Below are positions 1-7,054 of a stretch of DNA of 8,809 nucleotides, piece after piece. The stretch is from Draconibacterium sp. Its GTDB lineage: Bacteria > Bacteroidota > Bacteroidia > Bacteroidales > Prolixibacteraceae. Every line of letters starts with the position of its first letter. Within the stretch, counting starts at the first letter, position 1. Location of the stretch: positions 1 to 8,809 of the forward strand of contig JAUVDE010000120.1 in NCBI GenBank assembly GCA_030595485.1, in the 5' to 3' direction. Position numbers and translations under genes: made by a program. The notes beneath the pieces were generated by a model. The model did not search any database. It was not told the DNA's origin and saw only the letters and a list, made by a program, of their open reading frames with translations.

Positions 1-21
1 CAATAAATTGCGTCGTTCAAT

Positions 22-492
22 ATGGAAAATCATGAACCACAAGTACAACAGGCTTATTCTAAAATGGCACATTTGTGCAGCCGCTCGGAACAATGTTCTA
101 CCGATATCAGAAAGAAAATTCTTGCCTACGAAATTGTAGAAGAAATAGTTGATGAGATTATCGAAAAACTGATTGACGAAAAATACATTGACGATAAACG
201 TTATGTTCGTGCTTACGTAAACGACAAATTTAAAATTAACAAGTGGGGCAAAATAAAAATGCGCCATTACCTACGTGCCAAAGGCCTTTCGGATGACGTG
301 ATTGCGTATGGCTTAGAGAATATTGAAGATGAAAAATACAAGGCAGTTCTCATAAAAACCATGAAGGCTAAAGCAAAAGCTGTTAAAGAAAAAGACAAAT
401 TCAAAAAAATGGGACAAATCATTCGCTACACACAAGGGCGAGGTTTCGAGCCGGAACTGATTCACCGTTATATGAAATTGGCTTTAGAATAA
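22..492 (+). CDS. recX: RecX family regulatory protein (RecA modulator)
   Basis: The product is 156 aa, a normal length for RecX, and almost entirely alpha-helical and charged. RecX proteins bind RecA filaments in the cytoplasm and limit filament growth and strand exchange. The three-helix repeat pattern is visible: a first repeat at about residues 11-50 (CSRSEQCSTDIRKKIL), a second with the family signature YIDDKRYVRAYV (55-66) followed by WGKIKMRHYLRAKGL (75-89), and a third ending in YTQGRGFEPELI (136-147). The ATG at 22 is the first possible start, because an in-frame TAA lies at 4-6. No Shine-Dalgarno is visible, as is usual in Bacteroidota. recA is not in the window. The gene is followed by 157 bp with REP-like hairpins, so it is probably not co-transcribed with prfB as a tight operon. 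The family assignment is firm; the exact effect on RecA is inferred from the family. Confidence 0.9.
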   Translation: MENHEPQVQQAYSKMAHLCSRSEQCSTDIRKKILAYEIVEEIVDEIIEKLIDEKYIDDKRYVRAYVNDKFKINKWGKIKMRHYLRAKGLSDDVIAYGLENIEDEKYKAVLIKTMKAKAKAVKEKDKFKKMGQIIRYTQGRGFEPELIHRYMKLALE

Positions 493-510
493 AATTGCAG
501 CAGAGTTGCT

Positions 511-578
511 CGTCACCTTGAACTTGTTTCAAGGTCTCCACTCGTAAATATAGATTCCGAAATAAATTCGGAATGACG
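511..578. repeat. Inverted pair of REP-like hairpins
   Basis: Two imperfect copies of a 28-nt unit lie head to head. Copy 1 (511-538) has the 8-bp stem ACCTTGAA/TTCAAGGT (515-522 with 528-535). Copy 2, on the opposite strand (578-551), has the 8-bp stem ATTCCGAA/TTCGGAAT (554-561 with 567-574). Both have 5-nt loops and both begin with CGTCA, so the outer ends 511-515 and 574-578 are also complementary. Aligned copies match at 17 of 28 positions, and eight of the eleven differences are four compensated base pairs in the stem. This arrangement resembles the BIME-type paired REP elements that RAYT (Y1) transposases mobilise. There is no T-tract, so it is not a standard terminator, though it could stabilise the recX mRNA end. 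The structure is seen directly; multi-copy status in the genome is inferred. Confidence 0.7.
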
Positions 579-614
579 TTGTGCAAAATCCAGTAAACCC
601 ACCAATATTCTTCT

Positions 615-622
615 TACATTTG
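615..622 (+). promoter_or_regulatory. Candidate prfB promoter -7 element
   Basis: TACATTTG is a perfect match to the Bacteroidota -7 consensus TAnnTTTG and would start transcription about 20 nt before the prfB ATG at 650. No good TTG or TTTG sits 17-19 nt further upstream, so the match is only half of a promoter. Confidence 0.45.
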
Positions 623-649
623 TCATCCAATCAAAAAAAACTCATTTTA

Positions 650-1739
650 ATGATTTTAAAGGAACAGGTTAAAGACCTTGTTGAGCGCCGGGATGCGCTG
701 AGGAGGCATCTTTGACTACGATGCGAAAATAATTGAACTCGAAGAGGAAGAACTCAAAACCCAGGATCCTGAATTCTGGACCCACCCAAAAGAAGCCGAA
801 GCCCAAATGAAAAAAATCCGCACCATAAAAGTGTGGACTAATGGCTTTAAAAAAGTAGACACTGCTACCGAAGACTTGTTAGTGCTCTACGAATTCTTCG
901 AAATGGAAGAAGCCAGCGAAGAAGAGATTGACCAAAGCCATGCTGACACTGTGGTTTTAGTGGAAGAACTGGAAGCTAAGAATATGCTTCGGAACGAAGA
1001 GGATCGTTTGGGAGCAGTACTACGCATAAATGCCGGTGCCGGTGGAACCGAAAGTAACGATTGGGCCGAAATGCTTTTCAGAATGTACTCGCGCTGGATT
1101 GAAAAACAAGGCTACAAAGTAAAAATTGCCGACATGCAAGCCGGCGACGAAGTGGGCATAAAAAGCTGCACATTAGAAATTGAAGGCGACTTTGCCTACG
1201 GTTATCTGAAAAGCGAAAATGGTGTTCACCGCTTGGTACGTCTCTCGCCTTTTAATGCGCAAAATAAACGCATGACCTCTTTTACCTCGGTTTATGTGGC
1301 ACCACTAATAGACGACACCATTAAAATTGAAGTAAACCCATCGGACATTACCTGGGATACTTTCCGAAGTGGAGGTGCAGGAGGACAAAATGTAAATAAA
1401 GTGGAAACCGGTGTTCGGTTACGACATGCTCCTTCAGGAATAATTATCGCGAACACGGAAAGTCGTTCGCAGATGGGCAACAAAGAAAATGCCTTACGTC
1501 TGTTAAAATCGCAGCTTTATGAGGAGGAACTACGCAAACGCCAAGAAAAAACCTCAGCCATTGAATCGCAAAAGAAAAAAATTGAGTGGGGATCGCAAAT
1601 AAGATCTTACGTTTTGCAACCCTATAAAATGGTAAAAGACGTTAGAACAAGCTACGAAACAGGAAATGTAAATGCTGTTTTAGATGGCGAACTCGATGGT
1701 TTTATAAAAGCCTATTTAATGGAATTTGGTGGTGAATAA
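650..1739 (+). CDS. prfB: Peptide chain release factor 2, programmed +1 frameshift
   Basis: RF2 recognises UGA and UAA stop codons on the ribosome and triggers peptide release. The reading frame is joined: 650-712 (21 codons from ATG) runs into TGA at 713-715, and a +1 shift on CTT-TGA-C continues at 714 to the TAA at 1737-1739, giving 362 aa (E. coli RF2 has 365). The stop-codon recognition tripeptide SPF is at residues 199-201 and the catalytic GGQ at 244-246, each six residues below its E. coli position, which supports the joined model. The N-terminal helical domain is acidic and intact across the join. The residue matching E. coli 246, the A/T variant site, is Ser240. No ATG before 807 lies in the second frame, and starting there would delete the conserved N-terminal domain. 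This is recoding, not a broken gene. Synthesis is probably self-limiting: high RF2 terminates at the internal TGA, low RF2 favours the shift. Confidence 0.95.
701..716 (+). promoter_or_regulatory. prfB +1 recoding site (SD-like AGGAGG, CTT TGA C)
   Basis: AGGAGG (701-706) lies three bases before the slippery codon CTT (710-712), followed by the in-frame stop TGA and a C (713-716). The spacing is the same as in the classic E. coli prfB site. In that system the internal Shine-Dalgarno pairs with 16S rRNA and strains the ribosome, tRNA-Leu slips from CUU to UUU, and the poor UGA-C terminator stalls long enough for this to happen. Here the next codons in the shifted frame are GAC TAC GAT, as expected for RF2. 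Confidence 0.93.
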
Positions 1740-1762
1740 CATCTATTTCAGTGCTTTCTCTT

Positions 1763-1793
1763 TTTGGAAATTAGCCCTGCTTTTCTGATATTG
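1763..1793 (+). promoter_or_regulatory. Weak candidate ppk1 promoter
   Basis: TTTG at 1763-1766 is followed after 19 nt by TGATATTG (1786-1793), which matches TAnnTTTG at only four of six fixed positions. It lies in the 101-bp gap between prfB and ppk1 and would give a leader of about 40 nt. A 5-bp dyad, TGTCA-N5-TGACA (1794-1808), overlaps the predicted start of transcription. Read-through from prfB is an alternative. Confidence 0.3.
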
Positions 1794-1840
1794 TGTCAAA
1801 ACGTGACATTGGAGTTCGAACCTGTACAAAACTAGCATAG

Positions 1841-3898
1841 ATGTATTCAAAAGAAAAGTTCATAAACCGCGAAATTAGTTGGTTGTCGTTTAACGAAAGA
1901 GTATTACAGGAAGCTGATGATCCAAATACTCCACTGTTTGAACGCATACGTTTTATTGGCATATTTTCGAATAACCTCGATGAGTTTTTTAGGGTACGTG
2001 TTGCAGCCGTTCGACGTATGGTTGCGCTGGGGAAAGACGAGGAAAATTTACTGGGAAATTTTTCACCAAAAGAACTACACGACAAGATTCAGTCTATTGT
2101 ACATGCCCAGCAGAATAAGGTTCAAGAGATTTACACCGACATTTTGGAGGAGCTGAGAGAGAATAACATTTTCATGGTAAATGAAAGTGAGCTTACCGAA
2201 AAACAAGGAAAGTTTGTCAAGAAATATTTCTACGACAAAGTACTTCCTAACCTGGTGCCAATTATGTTGCGTAAAAACAAATTTCCATATCTACGCGATC
2301 GCTCGGCTTATCTGGCATTTAAACTTTCGAAAAAAGAGGATGCTACGGATTATGCTTACTCGCTAATTCGGATTCCGGGACGTTCAGTGCCGCGCTTTTT
2401 GGTGCTTCCAAAAGACAATGATAAGCAGTCTGTAATAATGGTCGACGATATTATTCGTTACTGTGCTAAGGATATTTTCTTTTATTTCGAATACGATGTT
2501 TTTGAAGCTTACACCATAAAAATTACACGCGATGCCGAGTTGGATATTGACGACGACATTTCGAAAAGTTTTATGGAAAAAATGAGCAGCAGCCTAAAAA
2601 TGCGAAAAAGAGGGAAGCCGGTGCGTATGATTTACGACAAAACCATGCCAGATGATCTGCTTCACTTTTTATTGAAAAAAATGAAAATGGCAGAGGGAAG
2701 TGATGCCGTGCCAGGAGGGCGCTACCACAACCATCGAGATTTTATGAATTTTCCTGAAATTGGGAAAAAGAAACATTATTATACCAAACTTCCGCCTTCA
2801 CGTCACAAAGACTTACCGCCATTTACCAGCGTAATGAAAGCGATGCGGCAAAAGGATGTGATGTTGCATTATCCATACCAAACGTTTAATCACCTTATCG
2901 ATTTCTTGCGCGAAGCGGCCATCGATCCGCAGGTGAAAGAAATTGGCTTAACCATTTACCGTGTTGCAGCCGATTCGAAAGTAGTTAACGCTCTTTTAAA
3001 TGCGGTCCGTAATGGAAAAAACGTAACAGTTGTAATTGAACTTCAGGCACGTTTCGACGAAGAAGCCAATATTTTCTGGTCGAATAAATTACAGGAAGAA
3101 GGCGCCAATGTTATTAACGGAGTGCCCGGCATGAAAGTACACAGTAAACTGGTTTGGGTTCAGCGAAAGGAAGAAGGACAGATGCGCAACTACGCCTACA
3201 TTGGAACTGGTAATTTCCACGAAGGTACTGCACGCGTTTATGCAGATGAAGGTTTATTAACTGCCGATTCGCGCTTAGCCGATGAAGTGGAACAGGTATT
3301 TAACTTTTTTAACCAAAATTACCAACACTATAATTATAAGCATTTGGTGGTTAGTCCATTTATAATGCGCAGTCATTTTGAAGAAAACATAAATCGTGAA
3401 ATTGAATTGGCGAAACAGGGGAAACCAGCCTGGATGACCTTAAAAATGAACAGCCTCATCGATCCTAAAATGATGAAAAAAGTTTACAATGCAGCTAAAG
3501 CTGGCGTTAAAGTAAACCTTATTGTACGTGGAATTTTTGGCTTACAGGTTGGACTTAACGGGGTTAGCGAAAAAATTAATGCCATAAGTATTGTCGACAA
3601 ATATTTAGAGCACTCGCGTATTTTCCTTTTTGGTGCAGGTGGCGAAGAAAAAATGTATATTTCATCGGCCGACTGGATGCCTCGAAACCTGAACCGAAGA
3701 ATTGAAGTGGCCTGCCCAATTTACGATGAACAGATTAAAGAGGAGTTAAAAGAAATGTTGCGAATTCAGTTAAAAGACAACTCTAAATCACGAATTCTTG
3801 ATCCTAAACTTTCTAATCAATATTCAAAAGAAAATAGTGGTGAGAAATTTAGAGCAAAGGAAGATTTTTACAACTACATAAAATCGATAACAAATTAA
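1841..3898 (+). CDS. ppk1: Polyphosphate kinase 1
   Basis: PPK1 reversibly transfers the gamma phosphate of ATP to a growing inorganic polyphosphate chain. The 685-aa product matches the usual length (E. coli 688). The N-terminal domain opens with the family signature ISWLSFNERVLQEA (12-25) and SNNLDEFF (43-50), whose Asn45 matches the E. coli nucleotide-binding residue. The two phospholipase-D-like C-terminal domains carry the phosphorylated histidine His434 (MKVHSKL, E. coli His435) and His591 (YLEHSRI, E. coli His592). Arg374 and Arg404 match the magnesium-binding pair, and Tyr467 and Arg563 match other active-site residues. All are offset by one from E. coli. The IVRG stretch continues as IFGLQVG (565-571), where cysteine-containing versions are common, a conservative variation. 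The start is the ATG at 1841, directly preceded by an in-frame TAG. No ppx exopolyphosphatase gene is adjacent. The active site looks complete. Confidence 0.96.
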   Translation: MYSKEKFINREISWLSFNERVLQEADDPNTPLFERIRFIGIFSNNLDEFFRVRVAAVRRMVALGKDEENLLGNFSPKELHDKIQSIVHAQQNKVQEIYTDILEELRENNIFMVNESELTEKQGKFVKKYFYDKVLPNLVPIMLRKNKFPYLRDRSAYLAFKLSKKEDATDYAYSLIRIPGRSVPRFLVLPKDNDKQSVIMVDDIIRYCAKDIFFYFEYDVFEAYTIKITRDAELDIDDDISKSFMEKMSSSLKMRKRGKPVRMIYDKTMPDDLLHFLLKKMKMAEGSDAVPGGRYHNHRDFMNFPEIGKKKHYYTKLPPSRHKDLPPFTSVMKAMRQKDVMLHYPYQTFNHLIDFLREAAIDPQVKEIGLTIYRVAADSKVVNALLNAVRNGKNVTVVIELQARFDEEANIFWSNKLQEEGANVINGVPGMKVHSKLVWVQRKEEGQMRNYAYIGTGNFHEGTARVYADEGLLTADSRLADEVEQVFNFFNQNYQHYNYKHLVVSPFIMRSHFEENINREIELAKQGKPAWMTLKMNSLIDPKMMKKVYNAAKAGVKVNLIVRGIFGLQVGLNGVSEKINAISIVDKYLEHSRIFLFGAGGEEKMYISSADWMPRNLNRRIEVACPIYDEQIKEELKEMLRIQLKDNSKSRILDPKLSNQYSKENSGEKFRAKEDFYNYIKSITN

Positions 3899-3935
3899 AA
3901 ACTGCCCAAACTCTTGAAAATTCCAATGAACTTTT

Positions 3936-3961
3936 TCTTGATTCTTGTGTCTTGATTCTTG
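3936..3961. repeat. 12-bp direct repeat in the ppk1/arsC-like gap
   Basis: TCTTGATTCTTG occurs at 3936-3947 and again at 3950-3961, separated by two bases (TG). Each 12-mer is itself two near-copies of a TTCTTGA-like unit. It fills much of the 81-bp gap between ppk1 and the next gene. No terminator hairpin is seen there, so those genes may be co-transcribed. A function is not evident. Confidence 0.6.
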
Positions 3962-3979
3962 AACCTTAAAAAATATAAA

Positions 3980-4318
3980 ATGAAGATATACCACAATCCA
4001 CGTTGTTCGAAAAGCCGGAAAGGTTTGCAGTACATGGAAGACAAAGGCTATAAATTTGAAATTTTCAAGTACCTGGATGAAGGTATTAATGAAACAGAAT
4101 TAACAGCACTAATTGCCAAATCCGGCAAAAAACCTTTTGATTTTGTTCGTCAGCACGAGCAGTTGTACAAAGATATTTACAAAGGACAAATTCTAAGCGA
4201 TGAAGAATGGATTAAAGTTCTGGTTAAAAACCCAAGGCTTTTGCATCGCCCAATAGTTGTAAATGGCGATAAAGCTGTTTTAGCAAATCCTCCGGAGAAT
4301 ATTGAAGGAATTTTATAA
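3980..4318 (+). CDS. ArsC/Spx-family thioredoxin-fold protein, arsenate reductase-like
   Basis: The 112-aa product is a complete ArsC-family protein (glutaredoxin-linked arsenate reductase fold). The active-site loop HNPRCSKSR (5-13) holds the candidate nucleophile Cys9, matching Cys12 of plasmid R773 ArsC, with His5 and Ser12 matching His8 and Ser15. Of the three anion-binding arginines of R773 ArsC (60, 94, 107), Arg57 and Arg90 (HRPIVV) are present, but the third position is Asn103 (LANPPE). There is only one Cys, so no internal disulfide as in Spx CxxC proteins is possible. An upstream in-frame TTG at 3959 would add seven residues, but the ATG at 3980 starts directly at the conserved MKIYHNP. 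No arsR, arsB or acr3 lies nearby, so a dedicated arsenic-resistance role is doubtful. Fold and family are firm; the substrate is not. Confidence 0.8.
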   Translation: MKIYHNPRCSKSRKGLQYMEDKGYKFEIFKYLDEGINETELTALIAKSGKKPFDFVRQHEQLYKDIYKGQILSDEEWIKVLVKNPRLLHRPIVVNGDKAVLANPPENIEGIL

Positions 4319-4329
4319 ATGCAAACAAC

Positions 4330-4372
4330 TTCATCGGATGACTTTCAAAACACATATTGGTTACCCGATGAA
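4330..4372. terminator. Possible hairpin between convergent genes
   Basis: TTCATCGG (4330-4337) pairs with CCGATGAA (4365-4372) around a 27-nt loop. It sits in the 60-bp gap between the stop codons of the arsC-like gene and the converging membrane-NTPase gene, where a bidirectional terminator is expected. The loop is long and the T-tract short, so this is only a candidate. Confidence 0.35.
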
Positions 4373-4378
4373 TCTTTC

Positions 4379-6100
4379 TCACTTGCGGTTTACAAGCGTC
4401 ACTACTTCTTCCGGAAATGCGTTTTCAACTTCGCAAACTTCCACATTATCAATTTTAAAATATTCAATAACAGGCTGAACAAAACTATCTCTAACCGATA
4501 AAACCAAAGTTGCTTTATTCGATTGAAGTAATTCCTGTAACTCCTCACACCAGCCGCCACCACGCAACTCCAAGCGCCCTACTTCATCAATTATTATAAT
4601 GTCAGCGCCTTTCAGTAAAGTATCACTTAAAATTTGTTTGGCTTTTTGCTCTGTATCCGAATCAATAAAATATTTACCAATACTTTTGCTGGTATCAATT
4701 AGTTCCGCTTTTTTTTCGTTTAAAAAAGGAAGTATTTCTCCAGTTTCCACATTTTGAATCGAATAACCAACAGTTGTATTTCCATCCAATATTCTTGGCG
4801 AAATAAAACCACAAACTAATTTTCCCGACTTATTCAGTTCTTCACTTACCTTTCGGAGAAAGCTTGTTTTTCCAGCTTTGACTCCACCCGTAATAATTAC
4901 AACTTTTGTATTTAAACTGGCATTTAGTTCATTTAATCGATATTCGGCATGATGTATTAAAAGCTGAATAACTTTCCCCGGCTCAGTCAAAAAAGTACGC
5001 GCATCAGGTAACTGACCAATAACGTAAGGCAATGTTTCAAATGCCAGTTCCAAAGCAAGGCTTGCCTGTTTGTAGGCCGATTTTGCCAAATAATTTCGAA
5101 TCAGCGGATTGTACAACTCGGTACCCAAAACCGAAAAACCAACAATTACAATGGCAGCTCTCACATTCATTTCAAGCCCCATCCTCAGCCCATCAATCCA
5201 CGAATTTTCGGAACCATTAACCGCCGTAATTAAAACAGCCGCAAGAATCGTAATCAAGGCAAACGAAATCCAAAATTTTGGTTTCGAAAGCTGGCGCATT
5301 CCACGCTTGTAGCGCAACACCCAAACAGTTAATAAAACCACTGACGATGGCAGCCACACATACCAACTTGTTTGCCCAATAAGTATAAGGCTAAAAACAA
5401 GCGCTAAAAAACTTAAACCCAACCAAACGAGTGAATGCGGAAACTCGGCTTTCACCTTTCTTTGATTGTCTTCAGCTGCAATAGCGGCCTTAAAACTGTT
5501 GTGTTGAGCACTACTTAAAACACTTTTGCCTATTCGTATTCCAACAACTGCAGTGCCTACACCAAATGCGGCATAAATACACAGAAGTATTAGTAAGGGT
5601 AACCAAAAAACATTGCTTTCAATCTCTATCTGCTTTTCAATAAAGAGCAAGAGGTTTTCGTAAATTTCAACAATATTAGAGCCGTAGTACAACAACAACT
5701 TAAATGTTTTCTGAAAAAACACCCAAGACATAGCCAAAGCCGCCCCAACGATAAAACCCAAAGTATTCCGACCGATAAAACGCACCGATAAATCAAACAA
5801 AAGAGCTTCGGCAAAAATGGCCATCATCGGACCAAAAATTACTGCGCTTGGCGACATGGTTTTCATTAAAGCACAAATAAGCCCACTCCGCCAAAACAAA
5901 CCTTTGTCTTTCCACTTAAACGATGCCGTAATTAATAAAATAAGAGCAATGGCAGTTAGAATATTTCCCTTAAAAGGCACGCGTAGATTATGCAAAAAGC
6001 TACCCAATATAATTTCGGATGCAGCCCAGGTTGCTCCTAAAACAGCAGCTTTAAGCCAGGTTTCATTTAAATTTTGATGATATGTTGTTTTGTTTTCCAA
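4379..6100 (-). CDS. Multi-pass membrane protein fused to THEP1-type NTPase; ECF-transporter-like
   Basis: The 573-aa product has two clear halves. Residues 1-390 are membrane-embedded, with about ten hydrophobic segments near 16-36, 46-62, 72-80, 84-105, 113-130, 165-190, 224-241, 245-263, 276-294 and 312-326. Residues 398-573 form an NTPase_1/THEP1 domain: Walker A GGVKAGKT (405-412) and Walker B IIIIDEVGRLEL (501-512), with the DE-x-GR-x-E pattern of that family. THEP1 proteins hydrolyse nucleoside triphosphates in vitro; their role is unclear. The first 160 residues (PFKGN, MKTMSPSAVIFGPMMAI) read like an ECF S component, and 300-385 weakly recall the EcfT coupling region. No ABC ATPase signature is present. 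The start is probably TTG (6100-6098): an in-frame TAA lies just upstream and the first in-frame ATG is at residue 79, inside the membrane region. The gene follows the sucD terminator by about 25 nt. Substrate unknown. Confidence 0.75.
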   Translation of the reverse strand: MENKTTYHQNLNETWLKAAVLGATWAASEIILGSFLHNLRVPFKGNILTAIALILLITASFKWKDKGLFWRSGLICALMKTMSPSAVIFGPMMAIFAEALLFDLSVRFIGRNTLGFIVGAALAMSWVFFQKTFKLLLYYGSNIVEIYENLLLFIEKQIEIESNVFWLPLLILLCIYAAFGVGTAVVGIRIGKSVLSSAQHNSFKAAIAAEDNQRKVKAEFPHSLVWLGLSFLALVFSLILIGQTSWYVWLPSSVVLLTVWVLRYKRGMRQLSKPKFWISFALITILAAVLITAVNGSENSWIDGLRMGLEMNVRAAIVIVGFSVLGTELYNPLIRNYLAKSAYKQASLALELAFETLPYVIGQLPDARTFLTEPGKVIQLLIHHAEYRLNELNASLNTKVVIITGGVKAGKTSFLRKVSEELNKSGKLVCGFISPRILDGNTTVGYSIQNVETGEILPFLNEKKAELIDTSKSIGKYFIDSDTEQKAKQILSDTLLKGADIIIIDEVGRLELRGGGWCEELQELLQSNKATLVLSVRDSFVQPVIEYFKIDNVEVCEVENAFPEEVVTLVNRK

Positions 6101-6125
6101 AAATCTACATTAAACCGACGAACAT

Positions 6126-6149
6126 AAAAAAACCGGCAAAAACCGGTTT
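6126..6149 (-). terminator. Terminator of sucCD
   Basis: AAACCGG (6130-6136) pairs with CCGGTTT (6143-6149) around a 6-nt loop. Read on the - strand, the stem closes into a run of seven T including the stem end (6132-6126), the form of an intrinsic terminator, 21 bp after the sucD stop. On the + strand a CC and six T (6152-6157) follow, but no gene reads into it from that side. It separates sucD from the next - strand gene, which starts about 25 nt further on. Confidence 0.8.
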
Positions 6150-6169
6150 CCTTTTTTATTCTTTTTGGA

Positions 6170-7042
6170 TTATAATCCAAGTTTTTCTTTTACTAATCCA
6201 GGAATTTCTCTTGGCTCTTTTGCAACCGGCACACCGGCAGCTTTAAAAGCTTTAATTTTTTCCTCGGCAGTACCTGCTCCGCTCGAAATAATTGCACCGG
6301 CGTGCCCCATTCGTTTTCCCGGAGGCGCCGACTGACCGGCAATAAATGCAACAACAGGTTTGGTCATTTTATCTTTAATAAATCGTGCTGCTTGCTCTTC
6401 AGCATCGCCACCAATTTCGCCTATAACAACAACAGCTTCTGTTTCCGGATCATTTTCATACATCTCAAGTAAGTCGATGAAGTACAAACCAGAAACTGAA
6501 TCGCCACCAATTCCCACACAAGTAGTTTGCCCCAAATTGTTTTCGGTAAGCATATTCACCACTTCGTATGTTAAAGTTCCCGAGCGAGAAATCAATCCTA
6601 CATTTCCTTTTTTGAAAATCATTCCCGGAAGGATTCCAATCAAACACTCATCGGGAGTAATTAATCCCGGACAGTTAGCACCAACCAATTTGGTTCCGTT
6701 TTTCTTTAAAACAGGCGTTACTTTAATCATATCCTGAACCGGAACATGCTCGGTAATACAAATCACCAAATCAACACCCGCATAACTGGCTTCCATAATA
6801 GCATCGCCGGCAAATGGTGCCGGAACAAAAATAACCGATGCATTTGCACCTGTTGCCTTAACGGCTTCGGCAACCGTATTAAATACAGGAATACCATCAA
6901 CTTGTTGTCCTCCTTTTCCCGGAGAAATACCACCAACAATGTTGGTTCCGTAGGCTTTCATTTTACTGGTGTGAAAAGCACCATCGCGACCGGTAATTCC
7001 TTGTACAATTACCTTTGTATCTTTATTTATAAGAATGCTCAT
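6170..7042 (-). CDS. sucD: Succinyl-CoA synthetase (ADP-forming), alpha subunit
   Basis: The alpha subunit binds CoA and carries the phosphohistidine intermediate in the TCA-cycle step succinyl-CoA + ADP + Pi to succinate + CoA + ATP. The 290-aa product is full length. The Rossmann-type CoA-binding domain starts with VIVQGITGRDGAFHT (11-25). The ligase domain has ANCPGLITP (122-130), ISRSGTLTYE (151-160) and the active-site histidine His247 in GKRMGHAGAI (242-251), matching E. coli His246. The loop GIGGDSVSG (177-185) has Ser where E. coli has Pro (GGDPI), a mild change. It starts at the ATG at 7042, 12 bp after the sucC stop, so the two are one transcription unit, and ends before a strong hairpin terminator. 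Function is secure from motifs plus the paired subunit. Confidence 0.96.
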   Translation of the reverse strand: MSILINKDTKVIVQGITGRDGAFHTSKMKAYGTNIVGGISPGKGGQQVDGIPVFNTVAEAVKATGANASVIFVPAPFAGDAIMEASYAGVDLVICITEHVPVQDMIKVTPVLKKNGTKLVGANCPGLITPDECLIGILPGMIFKKGNVGLISRSGTLTYEVVNMLTENNLGQTTCVGIGGDSVSGLYFIDLLEMYENDPETEAVVVIGEIGGDAEEQAARFIKDKMTKPVVAFIAGQSAPPGKRMGHAGAIISSGAGTAEEKIKAFKAAGVPVAKEPREIPGLVKEKLGL

Positions 7043-7054
7043 TTCTTTTACTTT

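Noticed and set aside
511..578. REP pair as the intrinsic terminator of recX
   Set aside because: Neither hairpin is followed by a T-tract, and the covariation pattern fits a mobile repeat pair better.
650..715. prfB as a frameshifted pseudogene
   Set aside because: The in-frame TGA lies in the canonical AGGAGG...CTTTGAC context with correct spacing, and the rest of the protein is intact, so it is programmed recoding.
807..1739. prfB starting at the internal ATG at 807 (310 aa)
   Set aside because: It omits the conserved N-terminal domain; the +1 recoding site at 701-716 joins a proper start at 650 to this frame.
1771..2085. 104-codon open frame on the - strand over the ppk1 start
   Set aside because: It overlaps conserved PPK1 coding sequence and its low-complexity Ser/Arg composition is typical of a shadow frame.
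3959..3979. TTG start giving a longer ArsC-like protein
   Set aside because: It lies inside the direct repeat and adds residues before the conserved MKIYHNP; the ATG at 3980 fits the family.
4319..4501. 60-codon open frame directly after the arsC-like stop
   Set aside because: Most of it is antisense to the THEP1 domain of the convergent gene, and the sequence resembles no protein.
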